A stretch of 64,000 nucleotides of DNA from Alteraurantiacibacter aestuarii (GCF_009827405.1 NZ_WTYY01000001.1:248001-312000); one strand, 5' to 3'; positions 34,139-43,476 are shown, counted from the first letter of the stretch. The notes: generated by a model not told the origin, from the letters alone. A program made the numbers and translations.

Positions 34139-35701
34139 ATGGCTGATATCCCGCTTCCCCCTGATTTTACGCTGCAAAAGCTGGCGCAGGCGCAGCGCGC
34201 CTTCGAAAGCGTGCTGGGTGCCGGCAAGGTGTTCTTCGAGGACCTCGACCGCATTTCCTATCAGGACAAATTCTCGGTCAATGACGAGGCGCATCATGCT
34301 TCGGGCGCGGTGGCGTGTGAAAGCGTCGAGGAAGTGCAGGCGGTGGTGCGCATCGCCAACCAGTACCGCCTGCCGCTCTACCCCATCAGCCGGGGCAAGA
34401 ACCTGGGCTATGGTGGCACCGCGCCGGTGCTGGCAGGCAGCGTGGTGCTGGACCTGTCGCGGATGAAGAAGATCGAGTTCGACGAGGAGCTGGGAACGGT
34501 GATCGTCGAGCCGGGCGTGGGGTTCTATGACCTGTACGACTACATCCAGCGCAACAATCTGCCGTTCTGGCTGTCCACCCCCGGCAACAGCTGGGGATCT
34601 GTCATGGGCAATGCGCTCGATCGCGGCGTGGGCTACACTCCCTATGGCGAGCATACCAAGAACATCTGCGGCCTCGAAGTGGTGCTGCCCGATGGCGATC
34701 TGGTGCGCACGGGCATGGGCGCGTTTTCCAATGCGCCGACATGGCAGGCCTATCCCTTCGGCTTTGGCCCGGGGTGGGACCAGATGTTCGTCCAGTCCAA
34801 CTTTGGCATCGTGACCAAGATGGGCATGTGGCTGATGCCGGAGCCGGAAAGCCTGATGGGCATGGATGTCGAATTCGACAAGCCTGAGGATTTGAAGGTG
34901 ATGGTCGACACCATCGCTCCGCTGCGGCGCGAACGCGTGCTGACGCAGAGCCCCTCCATCGGCAACTGGATGCGCGCGGCGGCCGTGCTCACCCGGCGGA
35001 CCGACTGGACCGATGAGCCAGGGTCCGTTTCGGACGCGGTAATCGATGCCATTCGCAAGCAGTTCAACATCGGCTGGTGGGGCGTTTCGCTGCGCCTGTA
35101 TGGCCGCGAGGACGTGAACAAGGCGGCCTACAAGATCCTGGAAGAGGCGATGGGCAATGCCGGCCCCATGGCGATCAAGCCGACCGTGTGGAAACGCGGC
35201 GAGCCGCTGGAATACACCGGCTGGACCGGCACGCCGATGACCTTCCCGATGCAGAATGTGAACTGGTATGGCGGGCGCGGCGGACACATCGGTTTCAGCC
35301 CGATCATTCCGCAGGATGGCGATGCCGCGCTGGCGCAGTTCCAGCGCACCTATGCCAGGTACCGGGAATTCGGCGTCGACTATCAGGGCAGCTTTGCCTT
35401 TGGCGAGCGGCACCTGACCAATGTCAACGCGATGATCTTCAACAAGGATGATCCCGCCATGATGGCCAAGGTCGATCCGTTCTTCCGCACGCTGGTGGCC
35501 GATGCTAAGGAACAGGGTTACGGCGAATACCGCACGCACCTTGATTACATGGATCTGGTGGCGGGAAGTTATGACTTCAATAACAACGCTTTGCTGCGCC
35601 TGAATGAGAAGGTGAAGAACGCGCTCGATCCCAACGGAATCATCGCGCCGGGCAAGAGCGGCATCTGGCCCAGAGCCTTTGCACAGGAGCGCGGACAATG
35701 A
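34139..35701 (+). CDS. VAO/PCMH-family flavoprotein (p-cresol methylhydroxylase/eugenol hydroxylase type)
   Basis: 520 residues: an FAD_binding_4 domain (YPISRGKNLGYGG, VVEPGVGFYDLYDYI, STPGNSWGSVMGNALDRGVGYTPYG) and a C-terminal cap. His383 in GGHIGFSP lies about where the flavin-linking residue of VAO/EUGO-type enzymes falls (inference). These enzymes hydroxylate or oxidise 4-alkylphenols, eugenol or vanillyl alcohol. The next gene is a cytochrome c, overlapping by 4 bp, as in p-cresol methylhydroxylase and eugenol hydroxylase. Electrons therefore pass to cytochrome, not oxygen. A 4-alkylguaiacol substrate fits the neighbourhood. Confidence 0.88.
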   Translation: MADIPLPPDFTLQKLAQAQRAFESVLGAGKVFFEDLDRISYQDKFSVNDEAHHASGAVACESVEEVQAVVRIANQYRLPLYPISRGKNLGYGGTAPVLAGSVVLDLSRMKKIEFDEELGTVIVEPGVGFYDLYDYIQRNNLPFWLSTPGNSWGSVMGNALDRGVGYTPYGEHTKNICGLEVVLPDGDLVRTGMGAFSNAPTWQAYPFGFGPGWDQMFVQSNFGIVTKMGMWLMPEPESLMGMDVEFDKPEDLKVMVDTIAPLRRERVLTQSPSIGNWMRAAAVLTRRTDWTDEPGSVSDAVIDAIRKQFNIGWWGVSLRLYGREDVNKAAYKILEEAMGNAGPMAIKPTVWKRGEPLEYTGWTGTPMTFPMQNVNWYGGRGGHIGFSPIIPQDGDAALAQFQRTYARYREFGVDYQGSFAFGERHLTNVNAMIFNKDDPAMMAKVDPFFRTLVADAKEQGYGEYRTHLDYMDLVAGSYDFNNNALLRLNEKVKNALDPNGIIAPGKSGIWPRAFAQERGQ

Positions 35702-36096
35702 GAATCCTGACCGCAACATCGTTTGTCGCCGCCTCGCTGGCGCTTTCTGCCTGCTCAGGCGGAGAAGCCGAACAGGCTGCCACAGGCGGCCCGCCGCCGA
35801 TGCCGCAGCCGGTCACCATGGCGCAGCGTCCCGATGCCACCGGGGGTGAGGCTCTGTATGTCGAATTTTGCGCCATGTGCCACGCGCCCAACGGCATGGG
35901 CACCGGGCTGATCGCGCGCCGCGCCGATGTTTCCCTGCTGGAGGAGCGTGACGATCTAACGGTGGAACTGGTGGTGCTGTCTGCCCGCAACGGCATTGGC
36001 AACATGCCCGCCATTCCGCGCGGAGAAGTGTCGGACGAACAATTGCAGCAGATCGCCGAATATCTCGCCGCCGGACCGCATGGAGGGGCACAATGA
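35698..36096 (+). CDS. Cytochrome c lipoprotein, partner of the PCMH-type flavoprotein
   Basis: 132 residues: a lipoprotein signal with LSAC (Cys19), a Pro/Gln linker, haem motif C58-A-M-C61-H62 and likely axial Met103 (GNMPAIP) in a class I cytochrome c fold. The start overlaps the flavoprotein stop (ATGA). It accepts electrons from the flavoprotein. Free PCMH cytochromes are soluble; the lipid anchor here is unusual and would tether the complex to a membrane. Confidence 0.9.
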   Translation: MRILTATSFVAASLALSACSGGEAEQAATGGPPPMPQPVTMAQRPDATGGEALYVEFCAMCHAPNGMGTGLIARRADVSLLEERDDLTVELVVLSARNGIGNMPAIPRGEVSDEQLQQIAEYLAAGPHGGAQ

Positions 36097-36623
36097 AAAC
36101 CACCCGCCGCAACATGCTGCTGGGCGCGCTGGCTGTCCCCACAGTGGCCGGGCTGGCGCGCTGGCGCTGGCAATATGGCGCGCACAGCGGTCTGGTCCAT
36201 GATCCGTCATTGGATGCAGGCCAACGCTTTGCGGCGGCTGGCCGCGCGGCGGGCACGTCATCGCGCGCCATCGAGGGCGATACGATCCGTTTCGCGCAGG
36301 AACTGGTCGCCAGCCGGCCTGCCCTGATCGCCGGCGTATCGCGCCATGCCGATGCGCTGATGATCGGCGAAGTGGCACTGGAAGCAGGCTATACGCTGGC
36401 CGCAGAGATTCGCGGACAGTCTGAAGGCTGCGAGTGCTTCACGCATGATTCCGCCTGGCTACCGCTCGCCCGCATGGCGGTGGGCGCAAGGCATGACTGG
36501 GCGGAGCGGTTTGCCGGCTGGGCGGCCAGGCCCGATGGCACCGCCGAGGCGATGTCCATCGCTGCCCGTCGCCAGCCCGATCGCGAGCTGGCACTGGGCT
36601 GGCTGCTGGTGCCGCGCGGCTAG
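36093..36623 (+). CDS. Tat-signal protein of unknown function in the PCMH operon
   Basis: 176 residues beginning with a twin-arginine signal (TTRRNMLLGALAVPTVAG). The mature part has conserved-looking HADALMIGEVALEAGYTL and GCECFTHDSAW segments. The start overlaps the cytochrome stop by 4 bp, so synthesis is coupled. No family was recognised. Being third after flavoprotein and cytochrome suggests an assembly factor or extra subunit. Cys-Glu-Cys could bind a metal. Confidence 0.6.
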   Translation: MKTTRRNMLLGALAVPTVAGLARWRWQYGAHSGLVHDPSLDAGQRFAAAGRAAGTSSRAIEGDTIRFAQELVASRPALIAGVSRHADALMIGEVALEAGYTLAAEIRGQSEGCECFTHDSAWLPLARMAVGARHDWAERFAGWAARPDGTAEAMSIAARRQPDRELALGWLLVPRG

Positions 36624-36644
36624 GGCGCAGTTGGGGCGCGGTTC

Positions 36645-38213
36645 CTAACTTACCTCGCAGGTAAAACTGCTGGCCACGGCGGTGTCGCCCGTCCCGTCAT
36701 ATTTCGCCACCATCGGATAGGGGCACAGCGGGCGTTCCATCGGCGCGCGCGGGGGCGGCGGAGGTCCGCCAAAACCGCCGCCAGCCTGCACTGGCCGCGT
36801 GGCGATGATGCGATTGGGCGCGCGTCCGCTTGTGGCCCATGCGTCGATCGTTCCCAGCGTATCGAAATCGCTCGGGCCGTCCCCGCCAGAGCAGTGATCC
36901 ATGCCCGGCGCCATGAACAGCCGCGTCTGGCTTTGTGCCACGCTGGCGGGCAGCGAATTATACATGCCGTGATAGAAGGCCAGCGTGTTGGTTGCCGGGA
37001 TCAGCCCGTCGGACCAGCCGTGGCTCATCAGCAATTTGCCGCCGCGCGCGAAGAAGGCGGTCAGCCCGTCTGACGGCACGTTGAGCATCTCGGCACCAAA
37101 GCTGCGCGCATCGTTCATGTAGTCGCGATAGTCGGTTTCCTGCCAGTTCCAGCCTGTGCGCCCGGCATAGGCCAGGTCCCGGAAATAGCTCATGGCGACG
37201 GGGAAGGGCTCTGCCCCCATGGTGAGCGCCACCATCTGCCCTTCGGAGCCAACCGGCCACCCGGGCAGGAGGTGCGAGCCATCGGCAGCGCGTGTGCCGC
37301 CATAGATGTTCTGCATCGTCAGCACCTGTCCCGATGACAGGCAGCCTTCGGTCTGGCCGGGCGCGCATTGCAGGCTGGAGGGCTGGAAGTTGCATTGCAG
37401 CGGGCGGCTGATCACACCGTCTGCCACACCGTCCTGTGCATCGCACTGGGCGATCGCGGCGGCATGCACCAGGCCCAGTTGCTGCGGCCCAAGCTGCACG
37501 CCAAAGCGTTGCGGCTGCCAGCCCTGCCACATCGACTGGGTCATCAGGTCGGTCATCGGATTGGCCGGAGCCATGGCCGAAATCGCATCAAAATCATCAG
37601 GATAGCGGTGTGCCGCCATCAGGCCCTGCCGTCCGCCGGTGGAACAGCTGTTCCAGAAGGACAGCTCCGGCCCGCGGCCATAGAAGGCCTCAACCGCCGC
37701 CTTGGCCGCCACCGTGGTGACATGCACCGCGCGGTAGCCGAAATCGACCAGCTTTTCCGGGTGGCCGATGGCCCATTCAGCGGTCATCCCGCTGCCGGTA
37801 TGGCCGGTGTCGGTTGCTGCCGTGGCATAGTTGCGGCTGAGTGACCGGCCCATCTCGGCATAGGAGATCGATCCTGCCCAGATGCCATTGCCAATGCCGA
37901 CATATTTGCCGTTCCAGCCTTCCATCGGCAGCCAGATCTCGGTCTTGATGTCCGAATCGCTGCTGGGGGTCAGAGTGACCTGAACGCGGCAGAAGGAGGG
38001 CACATCGGCAAAGGGCGATGCAGCCACGCCCGGCGGCGGACCAAAGCCGCTGGCGGGTGCCTCGAACCCGCCAGCGGCCACGACGGCAGCCGATGTGACG
38101 CGGCCATTTTCCAGATCAAGCGAGAGCATATCCTCGCACGCGGCCTGTGCCGGTGCGGCGATAGCCAGCGCCGCCAGCGATGCCGTGGCGGCGAATGCGG
38201 TCTTCAAATTCAT
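36645..38213 (-). CDS. Tannase/feruloyl esterase family protein
   Basis: 522 residues: signal peptide (MNLKTAFAATASLAALAIAAPAQA), nucleophile S191 in CSTGGRQG, acid in HGWSDGLIPA and base in DHCSGG. Flanking cysteines (C190 and the Cys after the His) give the CS-D-HC arrangement of the family. It hydrolyses esters of hydroxycinnamic or gallic acids outside the cytoplasm. GAGGGG precedes the ATG at 38213. It converges with the Tat-signal gene. Feruloyl- or galloyl-ester specificity cannot be told. Confidence 0.92.
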   Translation of the reverse strand: MNLKTAFAATASLAALAIAAPAQAACEDMLSLDLENGRVTSAAVVAAGGFEAPASGFGPPPGVAASPFADVPSFCRVQVTLTPSSDSDIKTEIWLPMEGWNGKYVGIGNGIWAGSISYAEMGRSLSRNYATAATDTGHTGSGMTAEWAIGHPEKLVDFGYRAVHVTTVAAKAAVEAFYGRGPELSFWNSCSTGGRQGLMAAHRYPDDFDAISAMAPANPMTDLMTQSMWQGWQPQRFGVQLGPQQLGLVHAAAIAQCDAQDGVADGVISRPLQCNFQPSSLQCAPGQTEGCLSSGQVLTMQNIYGGTRAADGSHLLPGWPVGSEGQMVALTMGAEPFPVAMSYFRDLAYAGRTGWNWQETDYRDYMNDARSFGAEMLNVPSDGLTAFFARGGKLLMSHGWSDGLIPATNTLAFYHGMYNSLPASVAQSQTRLFMAPGMDHCSGGDGPSDFDTLGTIDAWATSGRAPNRIIATRPVQAGGGFGGPPPPPRAPMERPLCPYPMVAKYDGTGDTAVASSFTCEVS

Positions 38214-38251
38214 GGTCGTTCCCCTCAAACCCCGATGCAGATATTCTTAGC

Positions 38252-38749
38252 TCACTTGCGGATGATCAGCGAGTCCGGTCGCTTGCGCGGCTTCCACTCG
38301 CCGTGGCCGGGGAAGCGTTGTAGTACCTCGCCATCCCACAGCCGTACGATGCGCCGGGCAAAGCGCCATTGGCCATCCGCGCATTTGACCGCATGGTCAT
38401 CATACCAGCCGCAGAAGCGCAGTTCATAAGGCGGTTCGCCGTGGCATTCGGTCACGAAGGCAAAGCTCTTCAGCTTCACGCTGCCATCGTCCTGCGGGAA
38501 ATACTTCACCTGCGTGACGTGATGCTGGCGGCCGGGGAAACCAGGGGCATTGGCATAATGCTTCATCAGGCCGCGAATGCCGTCATGCCCTTCCCAGATA
38601 TCGGGATCTTCGAACACTTCCTCGCTCATCAGGCAGTCAGGCGTGAAGCAGGCGACCAGCCCTTCGGTATCGCCTGTATCCAGCGCCCAGCTGTAGTCCG
38701 CGATCAGGTCCTGCAAAGCGAGGCGGTCCTCGACAGTCAATTTCGGCAC
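38252..38749 (-). CDS. SnoaL-like NTF2-fold protein, GTG start
   Basis: 165 residues: VPKLTVEDRLALQDLIADYSWALDTGDTEGLVACFTPDCLM, HHVTQVKYF and ELRFCGWYDDHAVKCADGQWRFARRIV. The frame stays open upstream, but the GTG at 38749 has GGGAGAGAG 5 bases before it and no ATG fits. It is divergent from the NmrA-PQQ-ALDH operon across an operator. Size and pattern suit the ring-hydroxylating-dioxygenase beta-subunit or NTF2-lyase type. Confidence 0.82.
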   Translation of the reverse strand: MPKLTVEDRLALQDLIADYSWALDTGDTEGLVACFTPDCLMSEEVFEDPDIWEGHDGIRGLMKHYANAPGFPGRQHHVTQVKYFPQDDGSVKLKSFAFVTECHGEPPYELRFCGWYDDHAVKCADGQWRFARRIVRLWDGEVLQRFPGHGEWKPRKRPDSLIIRK

Positions 38750-38768
38750 GTAATCTCTCTCCCGATTG

Positions 38769-38796
38769 TTGCCACAACCGTAACACTCGTTATGAT
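38769..38796 (+). promoter_or_regulatory. Promoter with TAACR-NN-YGTTA operator for the NmrA-PQQ-ALDH operon
   Basis: TTGCCA (38769-38774) and TATGAT (38791-38796) are 16 bp apart. TAACACTCGTTA (38781-38792) fills the spacer and the start of the -10. The run CAACCGTAACAC is shared with the minus strand of the dioxygenase promoter at 28.8 kb. Confidence 0.62.
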
Positions 38797-38822
38797 CGCT
38801 CCGCAAGAAGGAGAGGTAAATC

Positions 38823-39737
38823 GTGGGCAAGATCATCGTCACCGGCGCATCGGGACAATTTGGCAATGCGGCCGCAAAGCAGCTTCTGGAGATCGTTCCG
38901 GCGGAGGACCTGGTGTTCCTGTCGCGCACTCCGGAAAAACTGGCCGAGTTTGCCGAAACGGGCGCGCATATTCGTTGCGCCGATTTTGACGATCCCGCCA
39001 GCCTGCCCGCTGCGATGGAAGGTGGGGAGCGCATGCTGCTGATCTCCACCGCGCGTGTGGGCACGCGGGTGGGCCAGCATACCAATGCAGCGCGGGCAGC
39101 CGCCGCGGCAGGCGTCAGGCAGATCGCCTATACCAGCATCATCAATTGCGACCGGCCTGATAATCCCGCGATCGTCAAGAACGACCACCTCGCGACCGAG
39201 CAAGCCATCCGCGCGACGGGTGTCGAATACACATTCCTGCGCGACAACCAGTATTCGGAAGCCATCGCTCTCGCCATGGCGATCCCCGCGCTGCAGATGG
39301 GTGTGAAGCCCGACAATTGCGGGCAGGGCCGGGTGGGCTTTGTCAGCCGCGATGATTGCGTGAACGTGGCCGTTGGTGTGCTGACTCAGGAGGGGCACGG
39401 CAACCATGCCTATCCGGTGACAGGCCCTGAAGCGATCTCCATTCCCGAAGCGATGGCGATGGTTTCGCAAATGGCCGGCAAGCCGATCGAGGTTCAGCAT
39501 GTCGATGATGAAGGGATGTTCGCATATTTCGATTCACTGGGCGTACCGCGCCACGCCAGCGACATCGTGCCTGATGGCCCGATTCCGTGGTCGAGCGATG
39601 ACATGGTAACCTTCGGCACCGCCATCCGCGCCGGGTTCATGGATGAGGTGAGCGACTGCGTTGAACGCATCACCGGCAAGACCCCGCGCACGCTTCGCAG
39701 CGTGTTCGAACAGTATCAGGGAGCATGGCCGGTATGA
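38823..39737 (+). CDS. NmrA-like NAD(P)-binding oxidoreductase
   Basis: 304 residues: TGASGQFG (about 7-14) is the dinucleotide loop, YTSIINCDRPDNP follows strand 5 and the C-terminal half is NmrA/QOR2-like. Starts with GTG at 38823 after AAGGAGAGG. Family members reduce quinones or act as redox sensors. It overlaps nothing but lies 11 bp upstream of the quinoprotein start, so it may handle quinonoid products. Confidence 0.82.
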   Translation: MGKIIVTGASGQFGNAAAKQLLEIVPAEDLVFLSRTPEKLAEFAETGAHIRCADFDDPASLPAAMEGGERMLLISTARVGTRVGQHTNAARAAAAAGVRQIAYTSIINCDRPDNPAIVKNDHLATEQAIRATGVEYTFLRDNQYSEAIALAMAIPALQMGVKPDNCGQGRVGFVSRDDCVNVAVGVLTQEGHGNHAYPVTGPEAISIPEAMAMVSQMAGKPIEVQHVDDEGMFAYFDSLGVPRHASDIVPDGPIPWSSDDMVTFGTAIRAGFMDEVSDCVERITGKTPRTLRSVFEQYQGAWPV

Positions 39738-39748
39738 TCGGGGCTGGC

Positions 39749-41950
39749 ATGATGCGGCGCGCACTTTTCATTGGCATGGCCGCACTGGCGCTGACCGCCT
39801 GCGGCGACGACGTGCCCGAGGTGGACACTTCCGTCTATGGCGCGGGTGAGAACTGGGACAATCCCGGCGGTGACTGGGCTGAAAGTCATTTTTCCCGGCT
39901 GGAAGGGCTGACGAAGGAGAATGTCTCCGGACTTGGTCTGGCGTGGGAATATGATCTGGGCACGGCGCGCGTGCAGGAAGCCACTCCGGTGGTGATTGAC
40001 GGGGTGATGTACACCTCGGGCAATCTGGGCCGCGTCTATGCCATCAATGCCGTGACGGGGGAGGAATTGTGGACCTTCGTGCCCGAAATGGACATGCAGA
40101 TCGTCCGCTCCGCCTGTTGTGACTGGGCCAATCGCGGCATCGCGGTTGCGCAGGGCAAGGTGATGGTCGCTGCGCTGGACGGCATGCTCTATGCGCTCGA
40201 CATGACAGACGGGTCGGTTGCGTGGAGCGTCGATACGATTGCCGAACATGACCGCGGCTATACCTCCACCGGCGCGCCCGAAGTGGCGGGCAATCTGGTG
40301 GTTATCGGCAATGCCGGCGCGGAATATGACACGCGCGGCTATGTCACCGCCTATGATATCACCGATGGCAGCGAAGCCTGGCGCTTCTACACCATCCCGC
40401 ATGATCCGGCCGATGGCCCGCAGGAGAGTGAGGAGCTGGAAGCCGCGCTTTCCACATGGTCCGAAGATACACGCTGGGACATTGGCGGCGGCGGCACCGC
40501 ATGGGATGCGATCACCTACGATCCGCAATTTGACCAGATCATCGTCGGCACCGGCAATGGCGGGCCTTACCCGCAGGCAGTCCGCTCGCCCGGCGGAGGC
40601 GACAATCTCTACCTGAACTCGCTCGTCGCGCTTGATCGTGAAACGGGGCGGATGAAATGGCATTTCCAGGAAACGCCGCAGGACAACTGGGACCTCACCG
40701 CCACCCAGCCGATGATGCTGGCCGAAATGGAAGTGGCGGGCGAGCAGCGCCCGGTGATCCTGCACACGCCCAAGAACGGCTTTTTCTTTGTGGTGGACCG
40801 CGAAACGGGCCGTCCGCTGGCCGCCAACCCCATCGTCCGCACCAGCTGGGCAGACAGCTGGAACCTGGAAACCGGCCAACCCAACATGACGATGGAACTG
40901 GCCGATTATACCAATGGGCCAAAGGTCGTTTATCCCGGCTCACCGGGCGCGCGCAACTGGTATCCGGCGGCCTATGATCCGGGCCGCAACACCTATTTTG
41001 CCCATGTGCTCGATATGGGCAATCTGCTGTTCCTGACCGGCCCGACCGAGGGTGTGGAGCGGCAGAAGAGCTTCCTCAATGCCGGGGCCGCGATCATCTT
41101 CACGCCCGATCTGGAAGCCGCCGCGCCCAGCCTGCCGCCGTTCATTCGCGAGGCGATGATGGCCACGCCGCAATGGCAATGGGTGCTGGATGAACCTTTC
41201 CGCAGCGAACTTCGCGCGATGGACCCGCTGACTGGCAAAACCAAATGGGCGGTTGAATCGCTCGGCTGGCAGGACCGCAACGGCGTGCTGGCCACGCAGA
41301 GCGGGATCATCTTCCACGGCAATGTTGCTGGCCAGCTGTTCGCGCGCGACAGCGATACGGGCGAGGAATTGTGGCACATCGACACCGGCTCCAGCATCAT
41401 GGCCGCGCCGATGACCTATTCGGTGGACGGGGTGCAATATGTCGCCGTGCAGACCGGCTGGGGCGGCGGTGGCTGGGGCTTCGTGCCCCCCTATGCCGCG
41501 GCCTATAGCAAGGGCAATCGCAACCGCCTGCTGGTGTTCAAGCTGGGTGGCGGCGCCGTGCCCGTTCCCGATGATCTGCCGGCGCTGGAACCCGCGCCCC
41601 AGCCGCCCGCGCAATTTGCCGATGCCACGCCGGACATGATCGCCATGGGCAGCGGCCTGTTCACCGAGAATTGCGGCATCTGCCATTCCAACCAGCCGCG
41701 CGCTCCTCTGCCCGATCTGCGGCGGATGAACAGCGGCGTGCACGGGGCCTTCAACCAGATCGTGCTGGAAGGGCTGCTGATGCCCAATGGCATGCCGCGC
41801 TGGGATGACCGGCTTTCACCCGATCAGGTGAAGGCGATCCACGCCTATCTGATCGATACGCAAGCCGCTTTGCGGACAAGAGAGCTGGAATTGCAGCGCC
41901 GCGGCCTGCCGCTGGACACGCAATCGCTGACGATCCTGTCCAATTATTGA
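39749..41950 (+). CDS. PQQ-dependent quinohaem alcohol dehydrogenase (lipoprotein)
   Basis: 733 residues: a lipoprotein signal (MMRRALFIGMAALALTAC, Cys18), then an eight-bladed PQQ propeller with vicinal cysteines C123-C124 (SACCDW). A C-terminal cytochrome c domain carries C642-x2-C645-H646. It oxidises alcohols outside the cytoplasm and passes electrons through its haem. Other in-frame starts at 39725 and 39734 overlap the NmrA stop. No PQQ-synthesis genes are in the window. Confidence 0.9.
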   Translation: MMRRALFIGMAALALTACGDDVPEVDTSVYGAGENWDNPGGDWAESHFSRLEGLTKENVSGLGLAWEYDLGTARVQEATPVVIDGVMYTSGNLGRVYAINAVTGEELWTFVPEMDMQIVRSACCDWANRGIAVAQGKVMVAALDGMLYALDMTDGSVAWSVDTIAEHDRGYTSTGAPEVAGNLVVIGNAGAEYDTRGYVTAYDITDGSEAWRFYTIPHDPADGPQESEELEAALSTWSEDTRWDIGGGGTAWDAITYDPQFDQIIVGTGNGGPYPQAVRSPGGGDNLYLNSLVALDRETGRMKWHFQETPQDNWDLTATQPMMLAEMEVAGEQRPVILHTPKNGFFFVVDRETGRPLAANPIVRTSWADSWNLETGQPNMTMELADYTNGPKVVYPGSPGARNWYPAAYDPGRNTYFAHVLDMGNLLFLTGPTEGVERQKSFLNAGAAIIFTPDLEAAAPSLPPFIREAMMATPQWQWVLDEPFRSELRAMDPLTGKTKWAVESLGWQDRNGVLATQSGIIFHGNVAGQLFARDSDTGEELWHIDTGSSIMAAPMTYSVDGVQYVAVQTGWGGGGWGFVPPYAAAYSKGNRNRLLVFKLGGGAVPVPDDLPALEPAPQPPAQFADATPDMIAMGSGLFTENCGICHSNQPRAPLPDLRRMNSGVHGAFNQIVLEGLLMPNGMPRWDDRLSPDQVKAIHAYLIDTQAALRTRELELQRRGLPLDTQSLTILSNY

Positions 41951-41989
41951 TATGATGGGCCGCACGTGGCCCGAATACGGAGAGATATG

Positions 41990-43456
41990 ATGACCCCCGA
42001 AGGCGTGAACATCAAACACCCGGACAAGCTTTTCATCGGCGGCGAATGGGTGGCCCCGCACGGCCCCGGCCAGATCGAGATCGAGAACCCGGACCGCGAG
42101 GAAATCGTCGCCCGCGTGGCCGAGGCGGACGAGGTGGACATGGACCGCGCGGCTGCTGCGGCGCGCGAGGCGTTCGACAATGGCCCCTGGTCCACCACCC
42201 CTCCGCTGGAGCGCATGGCCAAGTTGATGGAGATGGTCGACTATCTGGAAACCCGCGTGCCCGAACTGGCGGCTGCATGGACCGCGCAGATCGGCGGCCT
42301 GTCCAGCGCGTCAGGCCCGATGCATGCAGGCGGGGTGGCCGGCCTGCGCGGCATCGCATCGCTGGGAGAGCGCTTCCAGTGGGAAGAACGCCGCCCCGGC
42401 ATGGCGGTGGATACCGTCATCATCACGCGTGAACCGGTGGGCGTTGTGGCCGCCATCGCGCCGTGGAACGGACCGTTCGCGATCATGGCGAACAAGGTGT
42501 TCTATTCGCTGATCGCAGGCTGCACGGTGATCATGAAACCATCGCCCGAAACGCCGCTGGAAGCCTATATCATTGCCGAGGCGGCAGAGGCCGTGGGCAT
42601 GCCCGCCGGAACGGTGAACCTTGTTCCCGCGCACCGCGAGGCGGCCGATCACCTGGTCCATTCCAGGCTGATCGACAAGGTGACCTTCACCGGTTCCTCG
42701 GCTGCGGGCATGCATATCGCCAGTGTCTGCGGATCGAACATGACCCGCTGCACGCTGGAACTGGGCGGCAAGTCCGCCGCCATCATCCGCGACGACTTCC
42801 CGATCGAGGCCGCAGCCGGTATTCTTGGCAACACCATCACCGTGATGAGCGGGCAGGTGTGCGCCATGCTCAGCCGCGCCATCGTTCCCCGCGCGCGGCA
42901 TGACGAACTGGCACAAGCGATCGCCAAGGTCATGCAGGGCGTGAAGATCGGCCATCCCGAAGACGCTGACACGCAGCTTGGCCCGCTCGCCATGCGCCGC
43001 CAGCTGGAACGGGTGGAAATGTATATCGAGGAAGGCAAGAAGTCCGGCGCCGATCTGGTGACAGGCGGCAACCGCCCGGCGCATATGAACAAGGGCTATT
43101 ACATGGAGCCCACATTGTTCGCCAACGTCGATAACTCCAGCCGCATCGCTCAGGAGGAGATCTTCGGACCGGTGCTGTGCCTGATCCCGGCAGAGGATGA
43201 GGAAGACGCCATTCGCATCGCCAATGACAGCAACTTCGGCCTCAACGGCAGCGTGCTGACCAATGATCCGCAAGCCGCCTATGACATTGCCCGGCGCATC
43301 CGCACCGGCGTGGTCGGCCAGAACGGAATGCGCATGGAATGGACCGCGCCGTTCGGCGGGTTCAAGCAGTCGGGCATCGGCCGCGAAGGCGGCGATGAAG
43401 GCATCTGGGCCTATACCGAAACCAAGACCATCTTGCTGGACGGCGCTCCGGCCTGA
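41990..43456 (+). CDS. NAD(P)-dependent aldehyde dehydrogenase
   Basis: 488 residues: catalytic Cys291 (SGQVCAM), general base Glu in LELGGKS, coenzyme loop FTGSSAAG and the C-terminal GGFKQSGIGREGG. ALDH superfamily, broad (betaine/vanillin/coniferyl-type). GGAGAG precedes two adjacent ATGs (41987 and 41990). It is 39 bp after the quinoprotein, so the operon turns an alcohol to an aldehyde and then an acid. Confidence 0.93.
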   Translation: MTPEGVNIKHPDKLFIGGEWVAPHGPGQIEIENPDREEIVARVAEADEVDMDRAAAAAREAFDNGPWSTTPPLERMAKLMEMVDYLETRVPELAAAWTAQIGGLSSASGPMHAGGVAGLRGIASLGERFQWEERRPGMAVDTVIITREPVGVVAAIAPWNGPFAIMANKVFYSLIAGCTVIMKPSPETPLEAYIIAEAAEAVGMPAGTVNLVPAHREAADHLVHSRLIDKVTFTGSSAAGMHIASVCGSNMTRCTLELGGKSAAIIRDDFPIEAAAGILGNTITVMSGQVCAMLSRAIVPRARHDELAQAIAKVMQGVKIGHPEDADTQLGPLAMRRQLERVEMYIEEGKKSGADLVTGGNRPAHMNKGYYMEPTLFANVDNSSRIAQEEIFGPVLCLIPAEDEEDAIRIANDSNFGLNGSVLTNDPQAAYDIARRIRTGVVGQNGMRMEWTAPFGGFKQSGIGREGGDEGIWAYTETKTILLDGAPA

Positions 43457-43476
43457 TTTCCGGCTACCGGGAAGTG

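Noticed and set aside
33869-35719. A 616-codon minus-strand frame
   Set aside because: Antisense to the PCMH-type flavoprotein and the end of the SDR; no domain and composition typical of shadow frames.
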